A stretch of DNA of 64,000 nucleotides from Streptomyces olivochromogenes (GCF_001514115.1 NZ_KQ948453.1:354659-418658), one strand, 5' to 3'. Shown: positions 52,249 to 61,675, counted from the stretch's first letter. Notes: generated from the sequence alone by a model not told the origin. Program-made: numbers and translations.

Positions 52249-53216
52249 TGGGAACCGCCGTGACGCTCGTCAAGGACTCTCCGCCCGACGCCCCGGAGAT
52301 ACGCCCCGAGGCCCCCGCCGCCCAAAAGCGGCGGGGGCGCCGGGAAAACCTCGCCGGCTATCTCTTCATGTCCCCGTGGATCGCGGGCTTCCTGCTGCTG
52401 ACCGCGGGCCCGATGGCCGCCTCCCTCTACTTCGCGTTCACCGACTACAACCTCTTCAATTCGCCGAAGTGGATCGGCTTCGACAACTTCACCAAGATGT
52501 TCCACGATCCGCGGTGGCAGAAGTCGGTCGAGGTGACGGCCAAGTACGTCGTCATCGGCACCCCGCTCAAGCTGCTGCTCGCGCTCGGAGTGGCCCTGCT
52601 GCTCGCGCAGAGCCGACGGGGGCAGGCCTTCTACCGGGCCGCCTTCTACGCCCCTTCGCTCATCGGGGCGAGCGTCTCCGTCGGCTTCGTGTGGCGCGCG
52701 CTCTTCTCCGACGACGCCATCGTGGACCGTACGCAGTCGTTCCTCGGCTTCCACACGGGAGGGTGGGTCGGCGACCCGAACTGGGTGCTCTACAGCCTGG
52801 TCGCGCTCACCGTCTGGCAGTTCGGCGCTCCCATGGTGATCTTCCTCGCCGGGCTCAAACAGGTGCCGAGGGAGTTGTACGAGGCCGCCGAGGTGGACGG
52901 CGCCGGACCGTTCCGCAGGTTCTGGAACATCACCCTGCCGATGATCTCACCGGTGCTCTTCTTCAACGTGCTCCTGGAGACCATCCACTCCTTCCAGATC
53001 TTCGGCTCGGCGTACGTGGTCTCCAACGCCACCTGCGGACCGGCGGACGCCACGCTCGTCTACACCTGCTACCTGTACCAGAAGGGCTTCAGGGAGTCCC
53101 AGATGGGCTTCGCGTCCGCCATGGCCTGGATGCTGCTGCTCGCCGTGGCGCTGGTGACGGCCGTCCTCTTCTGGTCCCAGAAGCGGTGGGTGCACTACGA
53201 GGAGGACGCCCGATGA
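52248..53216 (+). CDS. ABC sugar transporter permease (MalF type)
   Basis: A 322-residue permease with six membrane segments. It starts with a basic tail (AQKRRGRRENLAGYLFMSPW) and has the EAA coupling loop (LYEAAEVDGAGPFRRFWNITLP), the MalF-type contact with an ATPase. No ATPase is encoded in the operon, as is usual for Streptomyces sugar importers, which share MsiK. ATG at 52248 overlaps the stop of the binding protein (TGATG), and its own TGA overlaps the next ATG. Confidence 0.92.
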   Translation: MGTAVTLVKDSPPDAPEIRPEAPAAQKRRGRRENLAGYLFMSPWIAGFLLLTAGPMAASLYFAFTDYNLFNSPKWIGFDNFTKMFHDPRWQKSVEVTAKYVVIGTPLKLLLALGVALLLAQSRRGQAFYRAAFYAPSLIGASVSVGFVWRALFSDDAIVDRTQSFLGFHTGGWVGDPNWVLYSLVALTVWQFGAPMVIFLAGLKQVPRELYEAAEVDGAGPFRRFWNITLPMISPVLFFNVLLETIHSFQIFGSAYVVSNATCGPADATLVYTCYLYQKGFRESQMGFASAMAWMLLLAVALVTAVLFWSQKRWVHYEEDAR

Positions 53217-54085
53217 GCACCACCCTGCGCAAGCCCCTCGAAGTCGGCAGCCGCAAACGCACCGGCTCGCTGGTCTGGCACATCGGCGCGCTGCTGATCC
53301 TCGCGGTCGTCCTCTATCCCGTCATCTGGGTCATCGGCGCCTCGTTCAAGCCCAGCCGGGACATCATCGGCAGCCTGGACCTGTTGCCGACCAGCCCCGT
53401 CCTCGGCAACTTCAAGGGCCTGGCCGACGGCATCGCGGACATCTCGATCGCGACCTTCTTCCAGAACTCCCTCTACTACGCGCTCGGCTCCGTCGTCGGC
53501 ATCCTCGTCTCCTGCTCGCTGACCGCCTATGCCTTCGCCAAGATCCGGTTCGCCGGCCGGAACCTGCTGTTCTCCCTCATGATCGGCACGCTTCTGCTGC
53601 CGTATCACGTGCTGCTCATCCCGCAGTACGTGATGTTCCAGAAGATGGAACTGGTCAACACCTACGTTCCGCTGCTGATCGGCAAGTACCTGGCCACCGA
53701 GGCGTTCTTCGTCTTCCTCATGGTCCAGTTCATGCGGAACCTGCCGCGCGAACTGGACGAGGCGGCCCGGCTCGACGGCTGTGGCCATCTGCGGATCTAC
53801 TGGTCGATCGTGCTGCCGCTGTGCCGCCCCGCCCTCATCACGAGCGCGATCTTCACCTTCATCAACGCCTGGAACGACTTCATGGGCCCGCTGATCTACC
53901 TGAACGAGCCCAGCAAGTACACGGTCTCGCTCGGCATGATGATGTTCCGGGACCAGGAGGGCGTCGCCAACTACGGCGGCATGATCGCGATGTCACTGGT
54001 CGCCCTGCTGCCCGTGCTCCTCTTCTTCCTCGCCTTCCAGCGCTACCTGATCGACGGTATGGCGACCTCCGGATTGAAGGGCTGA
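53213..54085 (+). CDS. ABC sugar transporter permease (MalG type)
   Basis: A 290-residue permease, partner of the preceding one. Six helices, with LYPVIWVIGASFKPSRDI near the N-terminus and the EAA loop ELDEAARLDGCGHLRIYWSI. It ends with DGMATSGLKG, a usual MalG-family end. ATG at 53213 overlaps the stop of the first permease (ATGA). Together with the binding protein and a shared ATPase it forms one importer. Confidence 0.92.
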   Translation: MSTTLRKPLEVGSRKRTGSLVWHIGALLILAVVLYPVIWVIGASFKPSRDIIGSLDLLPTSPVLGNFKGLADGIADISIATFFQNSLYYALGSVVGILVSCSLTAYAFAKIRFAGRNLLFSLMIGTLLLPYHVLLIPQYVMFQKMELVNTYVPLLIGKYLATEAFFVFLMVQFMRNLPRELDEAARLDGCGHLRIYWSIVLPLCRPALITSAIFTFINAWNDFMGPLIYLNEPSKYTVSLGMMMFRDQEGVANYGGMIAMSLVALLPVLLFFLAFQRYLIDGMATSGLKG

Positions 54086-54086
54086 G

Positions 54087-54716
54087 ATGGCCACCAGCCA
54101 GCTGCGGGCGCGGGCGGAGCAGAAGAGGCGGGCGAAGGCGCGCAAAGCGCCTCGCGAATCCGTCTTCGCCGAGCGTTTCGCCGTGTTCGCCGAGTGCCTG
54201 CTCACCGGGGTGTGGATCGCGGTGGCCTCGCTGCCGCTGGTCACCTGCCCCGCCGCGTTCGCGGCCGGTGCACGGCATCTGCGGCGGCGTACGTCCCACG
54301 AGGCGGGCGGCCTCAGAGAGTTCGTCGCCGACTTCCGGGCGGCCGTCCGGGGCGGCTGGATCGCCGGGGTCGCCGGCTGGGCCGCGGCCGTCGCGGTCTG
54401 GGTGGACGTCCAGGCCGTGCGCGCCGGTATCCCCGGCGGCCCGCTCGTCGGGGCCGTCGGTCTCTTCGCCCTGATCGGCCTCGCCGTGGCCGGGCTGCGC
54501 GCGGCGGCCGTCTGGGAACCCGGCGCCTCCTGGCGGGCGCTGTTCGCGGAGGCAGGACGCCGTACGGTCCTCGATCCGGCCGGCTCATTCCTGCTCGTGG
54601 GCGGACTGGCCGTCGTGGCCGCTTCCGCCCTGTTCATCGCGCCGCTCGCGGTCCCCGTCCTGGGGGCCGTCGCGGCGGCGGCCGTCGCCGTCGAGGCGCG
54701 CCACCGCCGCCGCTGA
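54087..54716 (+). CDS. YesL-like (DUF624) membrane protein
   Basis: A 209-residue protein with four to five hydrophobic helices (LLTGVWIAVASLPLVTCPAA, IAGVAGWAAAVAVWV, LVGAVGLFALIGLAVAGL, FLLVGGLAVVAASALFIAPL) and a long basic N-terminal tail. DUF624/YesL proteins are encoded in carbohydrate importer operons, including the rhamnogalacturonan yes locus of Bacillus; their role is not known. It starts 1 base after the stop of the second permease. Its place between importer and lyase supports the YesL call. Confidence 0.8.
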   Translation: MATSQLRARAEQKRRAKARKAPRESVFAERFAVFAECLLTGVWIAVASLPLVTCPAAFAAGARHLRRRTSHEAGGLREFVADFRAAVRGGWIAGVAGWAAAVAVWVDVQAVRAGIPGGPLVGAVGLFALIGLAVAGLRAAAVWEPGASWRALFAEAGRRTVLDPAGSFLLVGGLAVVAASALFIAPLAVPVLGAVAAAAVAVEARHRRR

Positions 54717-54794
54717 GCTCCTCGCAGGTCGGCGCCCCGGCGCCGTACCTCGCTCTGTCATGCCCCTGACTTCCCCGCACGGAAAGGAAAGGCC

Positions 54795-57527
54795 ATGTCT
54801 CCCATCCCCCGCAGGTCCCTGCTGAAGGCGGCCGCAGTCGCCGGAGCCGCCGCACAGTTCAGCTGGGCCCTGGGCAGCACGAACGCGCAGGCCGCCGCCA
54901 GATCCGAGGCCGCCGACACCGACCCCGTGACCCTGGACTGGCTGGAGGACGGCGCCCTGGGTGCCGCCCCGGGCTCCACCGTCGGCGTGCCCTGGCCGAA
55001 GGGCGCGTACCAGCAGGACCAGACCTTCGCGCTCACCGACGCCTCCGGCAAGGACGTGCCGGTGCAGTCCTGGCCGATCGCGTACTGGCCGGACGGCTCT
55101 CTCAAGTGGACGGCGCACGCGGTCAGTTCCGGCTCCGGAAAGCTCACGCTCGCCGCCGGTGCGCCCGCCGCCCCCGACCAGAAGGTGACCGTCGACAAGA
55201 GCGGTGGCACCATCGACATCTCGACCGGAGTCATCACCGCCAAGATCGGCAAGAGCGGCTCCACCCTGGTCAGATCGGTGAAGCGCGGCTCCACCGAGAT
55301 CGCCAAGGACGGCCGGCTGGTGCTGATCCGCCAGCCCGAGATCGAGGACGACGACCAGGGCGCGGAGAAGTACGAGCGGTTCGAGAGCGTCATCGCCGAG
55401 GTCACGGTCGAGCAGGAGGGTCCTGTCCGTGCCGTCGTCCGTATCGACGGCAAGCACCGCAAGGGCAGCCGCAGCTGGCTGCCGTTCTCGATCCGGCTGT
55501 ACTTCTACGCGGGCGCCGACTCCTTCCGGATGGTGCACACCATCACCTTCGACGGGAAGCAGGAGCCGGGGAAGACGAGCGGCGACTTCATCCGCGGCCT
55601 CGGCGTCCGCTTCAACGTGCCGATGCGCGACGCGGCGTACGACCGGCACATCCGCATCGGCGGCGACGGCTCCGGTCTGCTGCGGGAGGCCGTGCAGGGC
55701 ATCACCGGGCTGCGCCGCGACCCGGGCGCGGCCGTGCAGGCGGCCCAGTTCGCGGGCGAGAAGCTGCCCGACCCGTCCACCTGGGACCAGCGGGTGACGA
55801 CCCGCCTGCAGTACATCCCCGAGTGGGGCGACTACACCCTCTCCCAGCTCTCCGCCGACGGCTTCACCCTGCGCAAGCGCACCAAGAAGGGCCACGGCTG
55901 GATCGGCGCGGGCGGTGGACACCGGGCGAGCGGGTTCGGCTACGTCGGCGGGGCGAGCGGCGGTCTCTCCTTCGGCCTCAGGGACTTCTGGGAGAAGTAC
56001 CCGGCGCAGCTCGACATCCGCGACGCGGCGACCGACGAGGCCGAGGTCACCCTCTGGCTCTGGTCGCCCGAGGCGCAGCCCATGGACCTGCGCTTCTACC
56101 ACGACGGCATGGGCCAGGACACCTACGCCGAGCAGCTCGAAGGCCTCAACATCACCTACGAGGACTACGAACCCGAGTTCGGCACCCCCTACGGCATCGC
56201 CCGCACCTCCGAACTCCTCTTCTGGGCCAACGAGTCGACGCCCACGCCCGAGACGCTCGCCGAACAGGTCGCGGCCGTACGTGTGTTGCCGCAGCTCACC
56301 GCCCCGCCCAAGCAGCTCATCAAGGCCAAGGTCTTCGGCGGCCTCTTCTCCGAGCCGGACCGCTCCACCGCCGCCAAGGCGAAGATCGAGGACCACCTCG
56401 ACTTCCTCTTCACCTATTACAAGGACCAGGTGGAGATGCGCCGTTGGTACGGCTTCTGGGACTACGGCGACTTCATGCACTCGTACGACACCGTGCGCCA
56501 CCAGTGGCGCTACGACGTCGGCGGCTACGCCTGGGACAACTCCGAGCTGTCGCCCGACATCTGGCTGTGGATGGCCTATCTCCGCTCGGGCCGCTCGGAC
56601 ATCTTCCGTTTCGCCGAGGCGCTCACCCGGCACACCGGCGAGGTCGACGTCTACCACCTCGGCCAGTGGGCGGGCCTGGGCACCCGGCACGGCGTGCAGC
56701 ACTACGCCGACAGCGCCAAACAGCAGCGCATCGCCAACACCACATACCGTCGCTATTACTACTACCTCACCGCCGATGAGCGGGTCGGCGACCTCATGCA
56801 CGCCAACGTCGACTCCGACGAGACGTTCCTCGTCCTCGACCCGATCCGCAAGATCCGCACCGAGCCGTACACCCCCGACCGGCACGCCCTGTCCATCGGC
56901 TTCGGCACCGACTGGAGCGGTCTGGTCTCGGCCTGGCTCACGGAGTGGGAGCGCAAGGGCCCGAAGTGGGAGAAGGCCAAGGCGCGCGTGCTGTCGACGA
57001 TGGAGACGATCGCCGCCCAGCCCAACGGCTTCGTCCAGGGCAGCGGGCTGTACGACCTCGACACCGGCAGGTTCGCCATCGCCTCCGCGCCGGTCGTCTC
57101 GGTGTCGCACCTCTCCGCGGTCTTCGGCCTCAATGAACTGTGCGCCGAGCTGATCGACCTCGTCGACGTGCCGAAGTTCAAGGAGGTCTACCTCGACTAC
57201 TGCCGCTACTTCAACGCCACCAAGACCGAACAGGCGGCGCGCTACGGCTCCAACTTCGGCTCCCTGCTGCTGTTCCAGGGCCACTCGCGCCTCGACGCGT
57301 ACGCCGCCGTCCAGACCGGCGACGCGACGCTCGCCAAGCGCGCGTGGACGAAGTTCTACAGCTCCGACGGCTACATGGAGTCCTCGCCCTGGAAGACCGA
57401 GCCGCTGAGCGGCCCGGTCACGCTGGTGCCGGGCAGCGAGGCCAACTGGGTCAGTTCGAACGACAGCGCCCTGTACGGCCTCGCCGCCATCGAGAACCTG
57501 GCACTGCTCGGCGACAAGATGCCGTAG
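54795..57527 (+). CDS. Secreted exo-rhamnogalacturonan lyase family protein (PL26-like)
   Basis: A 910-residue protein with a Tat signal (IPRRSLLKAAAVAGAAAQFS). The order of parts matches PcRGLX-type lyases: an N-terminal beta domain (about 40-330), a middle beta domain (about 330-480) and a C-terminal (alpha/alpha) barrel-like domain (about 480-905), rich in Trp and Tyr (RRWYGFWDYGDFMHSYDTVR). These enzymes remove unsaturated galacturonosyl-rhamnose from rhamnogalacturonan I ends. I assign the family from overall sequence feel, not from a search. GGAAAGG precedes the ATG. It is last in the operon, 78 bases after the YesL gene. Confidence 0.82.
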   Translation: MSPIPRRSLLKAAAVAGAAAQFSWALGSTNAQAAARSEAADTDPVTLDWLEDGALGAAPGSTVGVPWPKGAYQQDQTFALTDASGKDVPVQSWPIAYWPDGSLKWTAHAVSSGSGKLTLAAGAPAAPDQKVTVDKSGGTIDISTGVITAKIGKSGSTLVRSVKRGSTEIAKDGRLVLIRQPEIEDDDQGAEKYERFESVIAEVTVEQEGPVRAVVRIDGKHRKGSRSWLPFSIRLYFYAGADSFRMVHTITFDGKQEPGKTSGDFIRGLGVRFNVPMRDAAYDRHIRIGGDGSGLLREAVQGITGLRRDPGAAVQAAQFAGEKLPDPSTWDQRVTTRLQYIPEWGDYTLSQLSADGFTLRKRTKKGHGWIGAGGGHRASGFGYVGGASGGLSFGLRDFWEKYPAQLDIRDAATDEAEVTLWLWSPEAQPMDLRFYHDGMGQDTYAEQLEGLNITYEDYEPEFGTPYGIARTSELLFWANESTPTPETLAEQVAAVRVLPQLTAPPKQLIKAKVFGGLFSEPDRSTAAKAKIEDHLDFLFTYYKDQVEMRRWYGFWDYGDFMHSYDTVRHQWRYDVGGYAWDNSELSPDIWLWMAYLRSGRSDIFRFAEALTRHTGEVDVYHLGQWAGLGTRHGVQHYADSAKQQRIANTTYRRYYYYLTADERVGDLMHANVDSDETFLVLDPIRKIRTEPYTPDRHALSIGFGTDWSGLVSAWLTEWERKGPKWEKAKARVLSTMETIAAQPNGFVQGSGLYDLDTGRFAIASAPVVSVSHLSAVFGLNELCAELIDLVDVPKFKEVYLDYCRYFNATKTEQAARYGSNFGSLLLFQGHSRLDAYAAVQTGDATLAKRAWTKFYSSDGYMESSPWKTEPLSGPVTLVPGSEANWVSSNDSALYGLAAIENLALLGDKMP

Positions 57528-57570
57528 GTCTATCGGCGCTGGGCGAATCCGTTGAACCGGGGGTTCTGCC

Positions 57571-57632
57571 GCGCCCCTTCAGGGGCGCGGGGCTGTGACA
57601 TATGCGGCTCCGCCGCGTGGGCGCGACCGGCC
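57571..57632 (+). terminator. Terminator with dispersed repeat tail
   Basis: GCGCCCC-TTCA-GGGGCGC followed by GGGCTGTGACATATGCGGC and GGCGCGACCGGCC. It lies between the lyase gene and the convergent membrane-protein gene. Confidence 0.78.
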
Positions 57633-57662
57633 ACGACGCGGCTGCGGTTTCGGACCGTCCCT

Positions 57663-60053
57663 TCAGCGCATCCGTCCGAGGACGTCCCGTACTCGTCGCG
57701 CGTCCCGGATCCGCTGCTCGTACGTCGCACCGAGTGCGAGCAGCACCAGACCGGCGAGTGCGGGAGGCACCCAACGCGGCAGCGCGCCCGCCATCTGCAC
57801 GAGGTACGGGGCGAGTTCGTGCAGAGCGTCCAGCGCGAGCACGCCGCCCCCGAGGACGAGCGGGGCCCGCAGCCGGTGCCGGGCACCCACGAGGGTGACC
57901 GCGAGGGCCGCGACACCGAGCAGCAGGGGGCGCGGCCAGTCGGGGTCGATCCACGCCGTCAGGAGACTCGGCACGAGCGTGACGGACAGCCCCGCTCCGT
58001 ACGCCGTCCAGGACGAGGTCAGCGGATCCTTGCGGCGCCCGACGGCCCCCACCAGCAGCGCCGGGACGGTCACCGGCAGTGTGTACGCCTCGACGGAGCC
58101 GACGCCCCAGCACGCCAGCCGGACCCAGGCGGCCAGCACGAACAGGGCGGTGGCCGCGTATCCGGCGGAGCGCCGGTCCTCTCGTACGGCGGTGCCCGCG
58201 GCGATCACCGCGCACAGGGCCAGGACCAGGGCCAGCAACGGGGGGTCGGGCACCGCGAGGCCGACGGCGAGCAGCCCGGCGACGGCGCCCGTCACCTCGA
58301 GGGGCACGCGCGCGGGGGAGTCGGCGAGGCGCGCCGCGAGCAGAGCCGCGACGACCGGTGCGAGCAGGACCAGCAGCGCGATGTACTGCGACGGCCAGCC
58401 GAGGGACGCGCCCACGGCACAGGCCAGCGCGGTGGCGTAGGTGAGAGCGGCGACGGGGGCGAGGCGCGAGCGCCCGGACACGGCGGCGAACAGCACCGTC
58501 AGCGCGGCGAGGACGCCGAGAGTCGTGCCCTCGGCGGCGAGGGAGAGGCACGCGAGGCTCACTGAGCTGACCAGGGCCAGGAGGAAGAGGACCGGGCGCG
58601 GCTCGGCCGAGCGGGCGACGTAGGCCAGCGCCGCCACGATCGTGAGTCCTTGCGCCGACATCCCGGCCCAGTAGGGGATGTCGAGGGCCGCGGGAAGGAC
58701 GAGCGCGGCCGCCCAGGCGAGGGCCGACGCGCCGATCGTCGCCCGGGGGCGCCACTGCGTACCGCGGACGGCCACGGCGAGGACGGTGGCGACGACGACG
58801 AGGACGAGCGGGGCCGTGGCCGCGTACGCAGGCCAGGGGACGCCGTCGGTCGTGACCGCCTCGCGCGCGGTCGAGGGGGCCCCGGTCCAGACACGTCCCA
58901 CCCAGGCCACCGGGCCCAGCACAGCGACGGCGACCGGCGGCAGCGCCCACACCACCGCGACCGCCTGCACGGAGGCGGCCCCCAGGGCGAGGCCGCGCCT
59001 CATCGGCTCGGGGAGCCGGGTGCGTACGGCCGCCAACAGGGCCACAGCGCAGAGCAGATACCCCGGAACCGTCCACTCGCCCGGCAGCGACGAGCGCGGT
59101 ACGCCACCGAGCGCGGCGACCGTGAGCAGGCCGCCGGCCGAGGCGACCCAGGTGGCGACGTTCGTGTCCGGCAGCCGCCACGCCGCCGCCAGAGCGATCG
59201 CCGCGGCGAAGAGGAGGAGCGCCGCCGCACGGGCGACGGCGCTCGGACCGGTGGCCGTCCAGGACAGCCAGCCGGCCGCGAAGGAGCCCCAGCCGCCCAG
59301 GCCGTACGCACCCACGGTGGCGACGAGACGTACGGACCGCACGGGCACCCGGAGCGCGACGGCCGTGTCGAGCGCCGCCGTGACCAGCAGCGCGGCCGTC
59401 ATGGCGGGGGCGCCCGCGTCGGCCGCCGCCGCCCAGAGGATCAGCGGGAGCTGCGCGGCGGCCATCGCGGTGGGCAGGGGCAGGCGCAGCGGGAGCCGCG
59501 CGGGGGTGGCCCCTTCACCGGCCGGCCGGCGCGGCCCGCCGAGTGCGAGTCCGTACGCCGTCCACAGGGCCGCCAGCAGGGCCGACGCGACGGCCGCGTA
59601 GCCCTGGCCGTTCGTGTCGGGGAACGCGACCTCGTGCAGCGCGTACACGTCCAGGACCGTCAGCGCGAGTCCCAGGCCCGCCACGGCCTCCGCCGTCGAG
59701 CGCAGCCTGTGCCGGAGCAGGAGCACGGGTGAGCCGAGCGCGGCCAGTGTCACCGCGCCCAGCACCAGCGCCCGCCCGGCGATTCCCATCCGGCCCCAGC
59801 TGACCAGCGTGAACGCGATCGCGGCGACGGTCAGGAGGATGCCGCCGAGGACGAGCAGCACGTTCTGGACGCGGGGCGCCGTGGTCTCAGGCCGGCGTAC
59901 GGGCGGGGGCGGGAGCGGCGGAGCCACGGGCGGCCTGAGCGCGGTGATCAGCCAGGCGCGGCGCGCCAGCAACAGGGCCCGGCGCGCGTCGAGTTGCCGC
60001 AGCTCGGTGTCCAGGAGCCGCAACTCCTCGGCCGGGGGCGGAAGGTGGGTCAT
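57663..60053 (-). CDS. Very large polytopic membrane protein (SCO7613 C-terminal type)
   Basis: A 796-residue protein. The first ~45 residues form a charged helix (ELRLLDTELRQLDARRALLLARRAWL), possibly a coiled coil, followed by a Pro-rich spacer (PPVAPPLPPPPVRRPE). The rest is more than 20 hydrophobic segments almost without loops, from VQNVLLVLGGILLTVAAIAF to ALPRWVPPALAGLVLLALG, then a basic tail (YEQRIRDARRVRDVLGRMR). The layout matches a Streptomyces family known only as SCO7613 C-terminal domain proteins; no transport or enzyme motif is visible. ATG at 60053. Convergent with the lyase operon, divergent from the SRPBCC gene. Confidence 0.78.
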   Translation of the reverse strand: MTHLPPPAEELRLLDTELRQLDARRALLLARRAWLITALRPPVAPPLPPPPVRRPETTAPRVQNVLLVLGGILLTVAAIAFTLVSWGRMGIAGRALVLGAVTLAALGSPVLLLRHRLRSTAEAVAGLGLALTVLDVYALHEVAFPDTNGQGYAAVASALLAALWTAYGLALGGPRRPAGEGATPARLPLRLPLPTAMAAAQLPLILWAAAADAGAPAMTAALLVTAALDTAVALRVPVRSVRLVATVGAYGLGGWGSFAAGWLSWTATGPSAVARAAALLLFAAAIALAAAWRLPDTNVATWVASAGGLLTVAALGGVPRSSLPGEWTVPGYLLCAVALLAAVRTRLPEPMRRGLALGAASVQAVAVVWALPPVAVAVLGPVAWVGRVWTGAPSTAREAVTTDGVPWPAYAATAPLVLVVVATVLAVAVRGTQWRPRATIGASALAWAAALVLPAALDIPYWAGMSAQGLTIVAALAYVARSAEPRPVLFLLALVSSVSLACLSLAAEGTTLGVLAALTVLFAAVSGRSRLAPVAALTYATALACAVGASLGWPSQYIALLVLLAPVVAALLAARLADSPARVPLEVTGAVAGLLAVGLAVPDPPLLALVLALCAVIAAGTAVREDRRSAGYAATALFVLAAWVRLACWGVGSVEAYTLPVTVPALLVGAVGRRKDPLTSSWTAYGAGLSVTLVPSLLTAWIDPDWPRPLLLGVAALAVTLVGARHRLRAPLVLGGGVLALDALHELAPYLVQMAGALPRWVPPALAGLVLLALGATYEQRIRDARRVRDVLGRMR

Positions 60054-60142
60054 ATTCCGGGAGTGTGGTCCCGGTCACCTTCGCCGGCATGAGTGCGGGT
60101 ACTCATGTCGTACTCAGATGCCCGGGCGGGCACACTCCGTCC

Positions 60143-60589
60143 ATGGACTGGAGCCATTACCGCTTCCGCAGTGTGTGGGCCCTGCCCGCGCCGCCCGCCG
60201 AGGTCTACCCCGTTCTCGAACAGGCCGAGGACTACCCGCGCTGGTGGCCCCAGGTCCGTGAGGTGACCCGGATCGACGAACGCAGCGGCACCATGCGCAT
60301 CCGCTCGTTCCTGCCGTACGACCTGGTGTTCACGGCGCGCGAGCTGCGTCGCGACCCGGCGGCCGGGGTCCTGGAGATCGCGATGGCGGGCGACCTCGAC
60401 GGCTGGGCGCGCTGGACGCTCACCACCGCCGGATCCGGCACCCGCGCCCAGTACGACCAGGAGGTCGACGTGAGCAAGCCGCTGCTGCGGCGGTTCGCGG
60501 TGCCGGGACGGCCGGTGTTCCGCGCCAACCACGCCCTGATGATGCGCGCGGGACAGCGCGGACTGGCGGCCCGACTCACGGATGACTGA
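60143..60589 (+). CDS. SRPBCC (polyketide cyclase/START-like) family protein
   Basis: A 148-residue single-domain protein with the helix-grip fold that binds hydrophobic ligands. HYRFRSVWALPAPPAEVYPVLEQAEDYPRWWPQVREV is the usual N-terminal strand and helices in this family (split here: SVWALPAPPAEVYPVL; DYPRWWPQV). The fold is used for lipid, hormone and polyketide binding; nothing more can be said about the ligand. ATG at 60143 is chosen because the fold begins just after it; an in-frame start at 60065 overlaps the promoter region. No partner gene nearby. Confidence 0.85.
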   Translation: MDWSHYRFRSVWALPAPPAEVYPVLEQAEDYPRWWPQVREVTRIDERSGTMRIRSFLPYDLVFTARELRRDPAAGVLEIAMAGDLDGWARWTLTTAGSGTRAQYDQEVDVSKPLLRRFAVPGRPVFRANHALMMRAGQRGLAARLTDD

Positions 60590-60651
60590 CGGCTCACCTC
60601 GAAGCGGTTTGAACCACACCCGCAGAGACCTGTATTGTTCAGTGCGTTCCC

Positions 60652-60723
60652 GGGCGATTAGCTCAGTGGGAGAGCGCTTCGTTCACACCGAAGAGGTCAC
60701 TGGTTCGAACCCAGTATCGCCCA
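60652..60723 (+). tRNA. tRNA-Val (CAC), second copy
   Basis: As at 49579 except for one D-loop base (GTGGGA instead of GCGGGA) and one T-loop base (GAACCC instead of GATCCC). CCC follows the discriminator, so CCA is not encoded. Anticodon CAC. Confidence 0.95.
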
Positions 60724-60733
60724 CCCGGAGAAG

Positions 60734-60762
60734 ACCGGTCCGTCACAGACGGACCGGTTTTT
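60734..60762 (+). terminator. Terminator after tRNA-Val
   Basis: ACCGGTCCGTC pairs perfectly with GACGGACCGGT over a 3-base loop and is followed by TTTT. It also lies just past the stop of the convergent exonuclease gene. Confidence 0.92.
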
Positions 60763-60779
60763 CGTTGTCCCGCGCGGAC

Positions 60780-61505
60780 TCAGGCCGCCGCCGGCAGTTC
60801 CGGACGCAGCGGCCACGCCGGATCCACCGCCTCCGGTGAACCGCTGCGCGCGAACCACGCCTGAAGGCCGCGCGCCTGTGCCGCGTGCCACACCGACTGC
60901 AAGGTGTGCAGCTCGGCGGGGGAGAGCCGCTCCAGCCGGGTGGCGAAACGACGCCCCACGGCTCGTACGACCTCCATGGCGGCCAGTGCGTCCGCCGCCG
61001 CGTCGTGCGCACCCTCCAGCACCACGTCGTAGTGCGCGCACAGGTCGGTCAGGGTGCGGCGGCCCTTGCGATAGCGGTCCAGATGTTTGTCCAGAACCCG
61101 CGGATCGAGCACATGCAGCGGCGCCGGCTCGAACCACCGGTCCAGATTGGTGGCGCGATGGCGGCGCAACTCCCGGTCCAGGAGCGTCAGATCGAACGGC
61201 GCGTTCATCACGACGAGCGGGCGGCCCGCCGCGGCCTGTTCGCCCAGCACCCTGGCTATCTCGTCCATCACCGGCGACGGCCAGCGGCCGTTGCGCTGAA
61301 GGTGTTCGTCTGTCAGCCCGTGCACCGCCGTCGCGCCCGCGGGCACCGGCACTCCCGGGTTCACCAGCCAACGGGTCACCCGAGGCCGGGAACCCGCGGC
61401 GTCCTGGACGACGACGGCGGCCGACACGATCCGGTCGGTCTCGACGTCCACGCCCGTGGTCTCCGTGTCGAACGCGGCCAAAGGGCCTTCGTACCAGCAC
61501 GTCAT
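60780..61505 (-). CDS. DEDD-family 3'-5' exonuclease (DnaQ-like)
   Basis: A 241-residue exonuclease. ExoI is LAAFDTETTGVDVETDR (Asp and Glu), ExoII NAPFDLTLLDRELRR (Asp), and ExoIII HDAAADALAAMEVV (His/Asp). It resembles the epsilon proofreading fold but stands alone, so it may act in repair or RNA/DNA trimming. A C-terminal region (about 175-241; ELHTLQSVWHAAQARGLQAW) is outside the catalytic core. GAGGAG lies 13 bases before the ATG at 61505. Divergent from the DUF4365 gene. Confidence 0.9.
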   Translation of the reverse strand: MTCWYEGPLAAFDTETTGVDVETDRIVSAAVVVQDAAGSRPRVTRWLVNPGVPVPAGATAVHGLTDEHLQRNGRWPSPVMDEIARVLGEQAAAGRPLVVMNAPFDLTLLDRELRRHRATNLDRWFEPAPLHVLDPRVLDKHLDRYRKGRRTLTDLCAHYDVVLEGAHDAAADALAAMEVVRAVGRRFATRLERLSPAELHTLQSVWHAAQARGLQAWFARSGSPEAVDPAWPLRPELPAAA

Positions 61506-61675
61506 ACGTACACAACTCCTCGTTCACCCACGGCAGCTGACGCACCGTCTTCTGCCTGTTTGGTGATACCCGGGCTGTTTGCGCCGTACGCCGGAAGGAG
61601 ACAACACAGGTACGGGTCTTTGCAGTTCAGCGGCCCGTCGCGGGGAATCACTTGGCTTGGAAGGCTGTTGGACTC

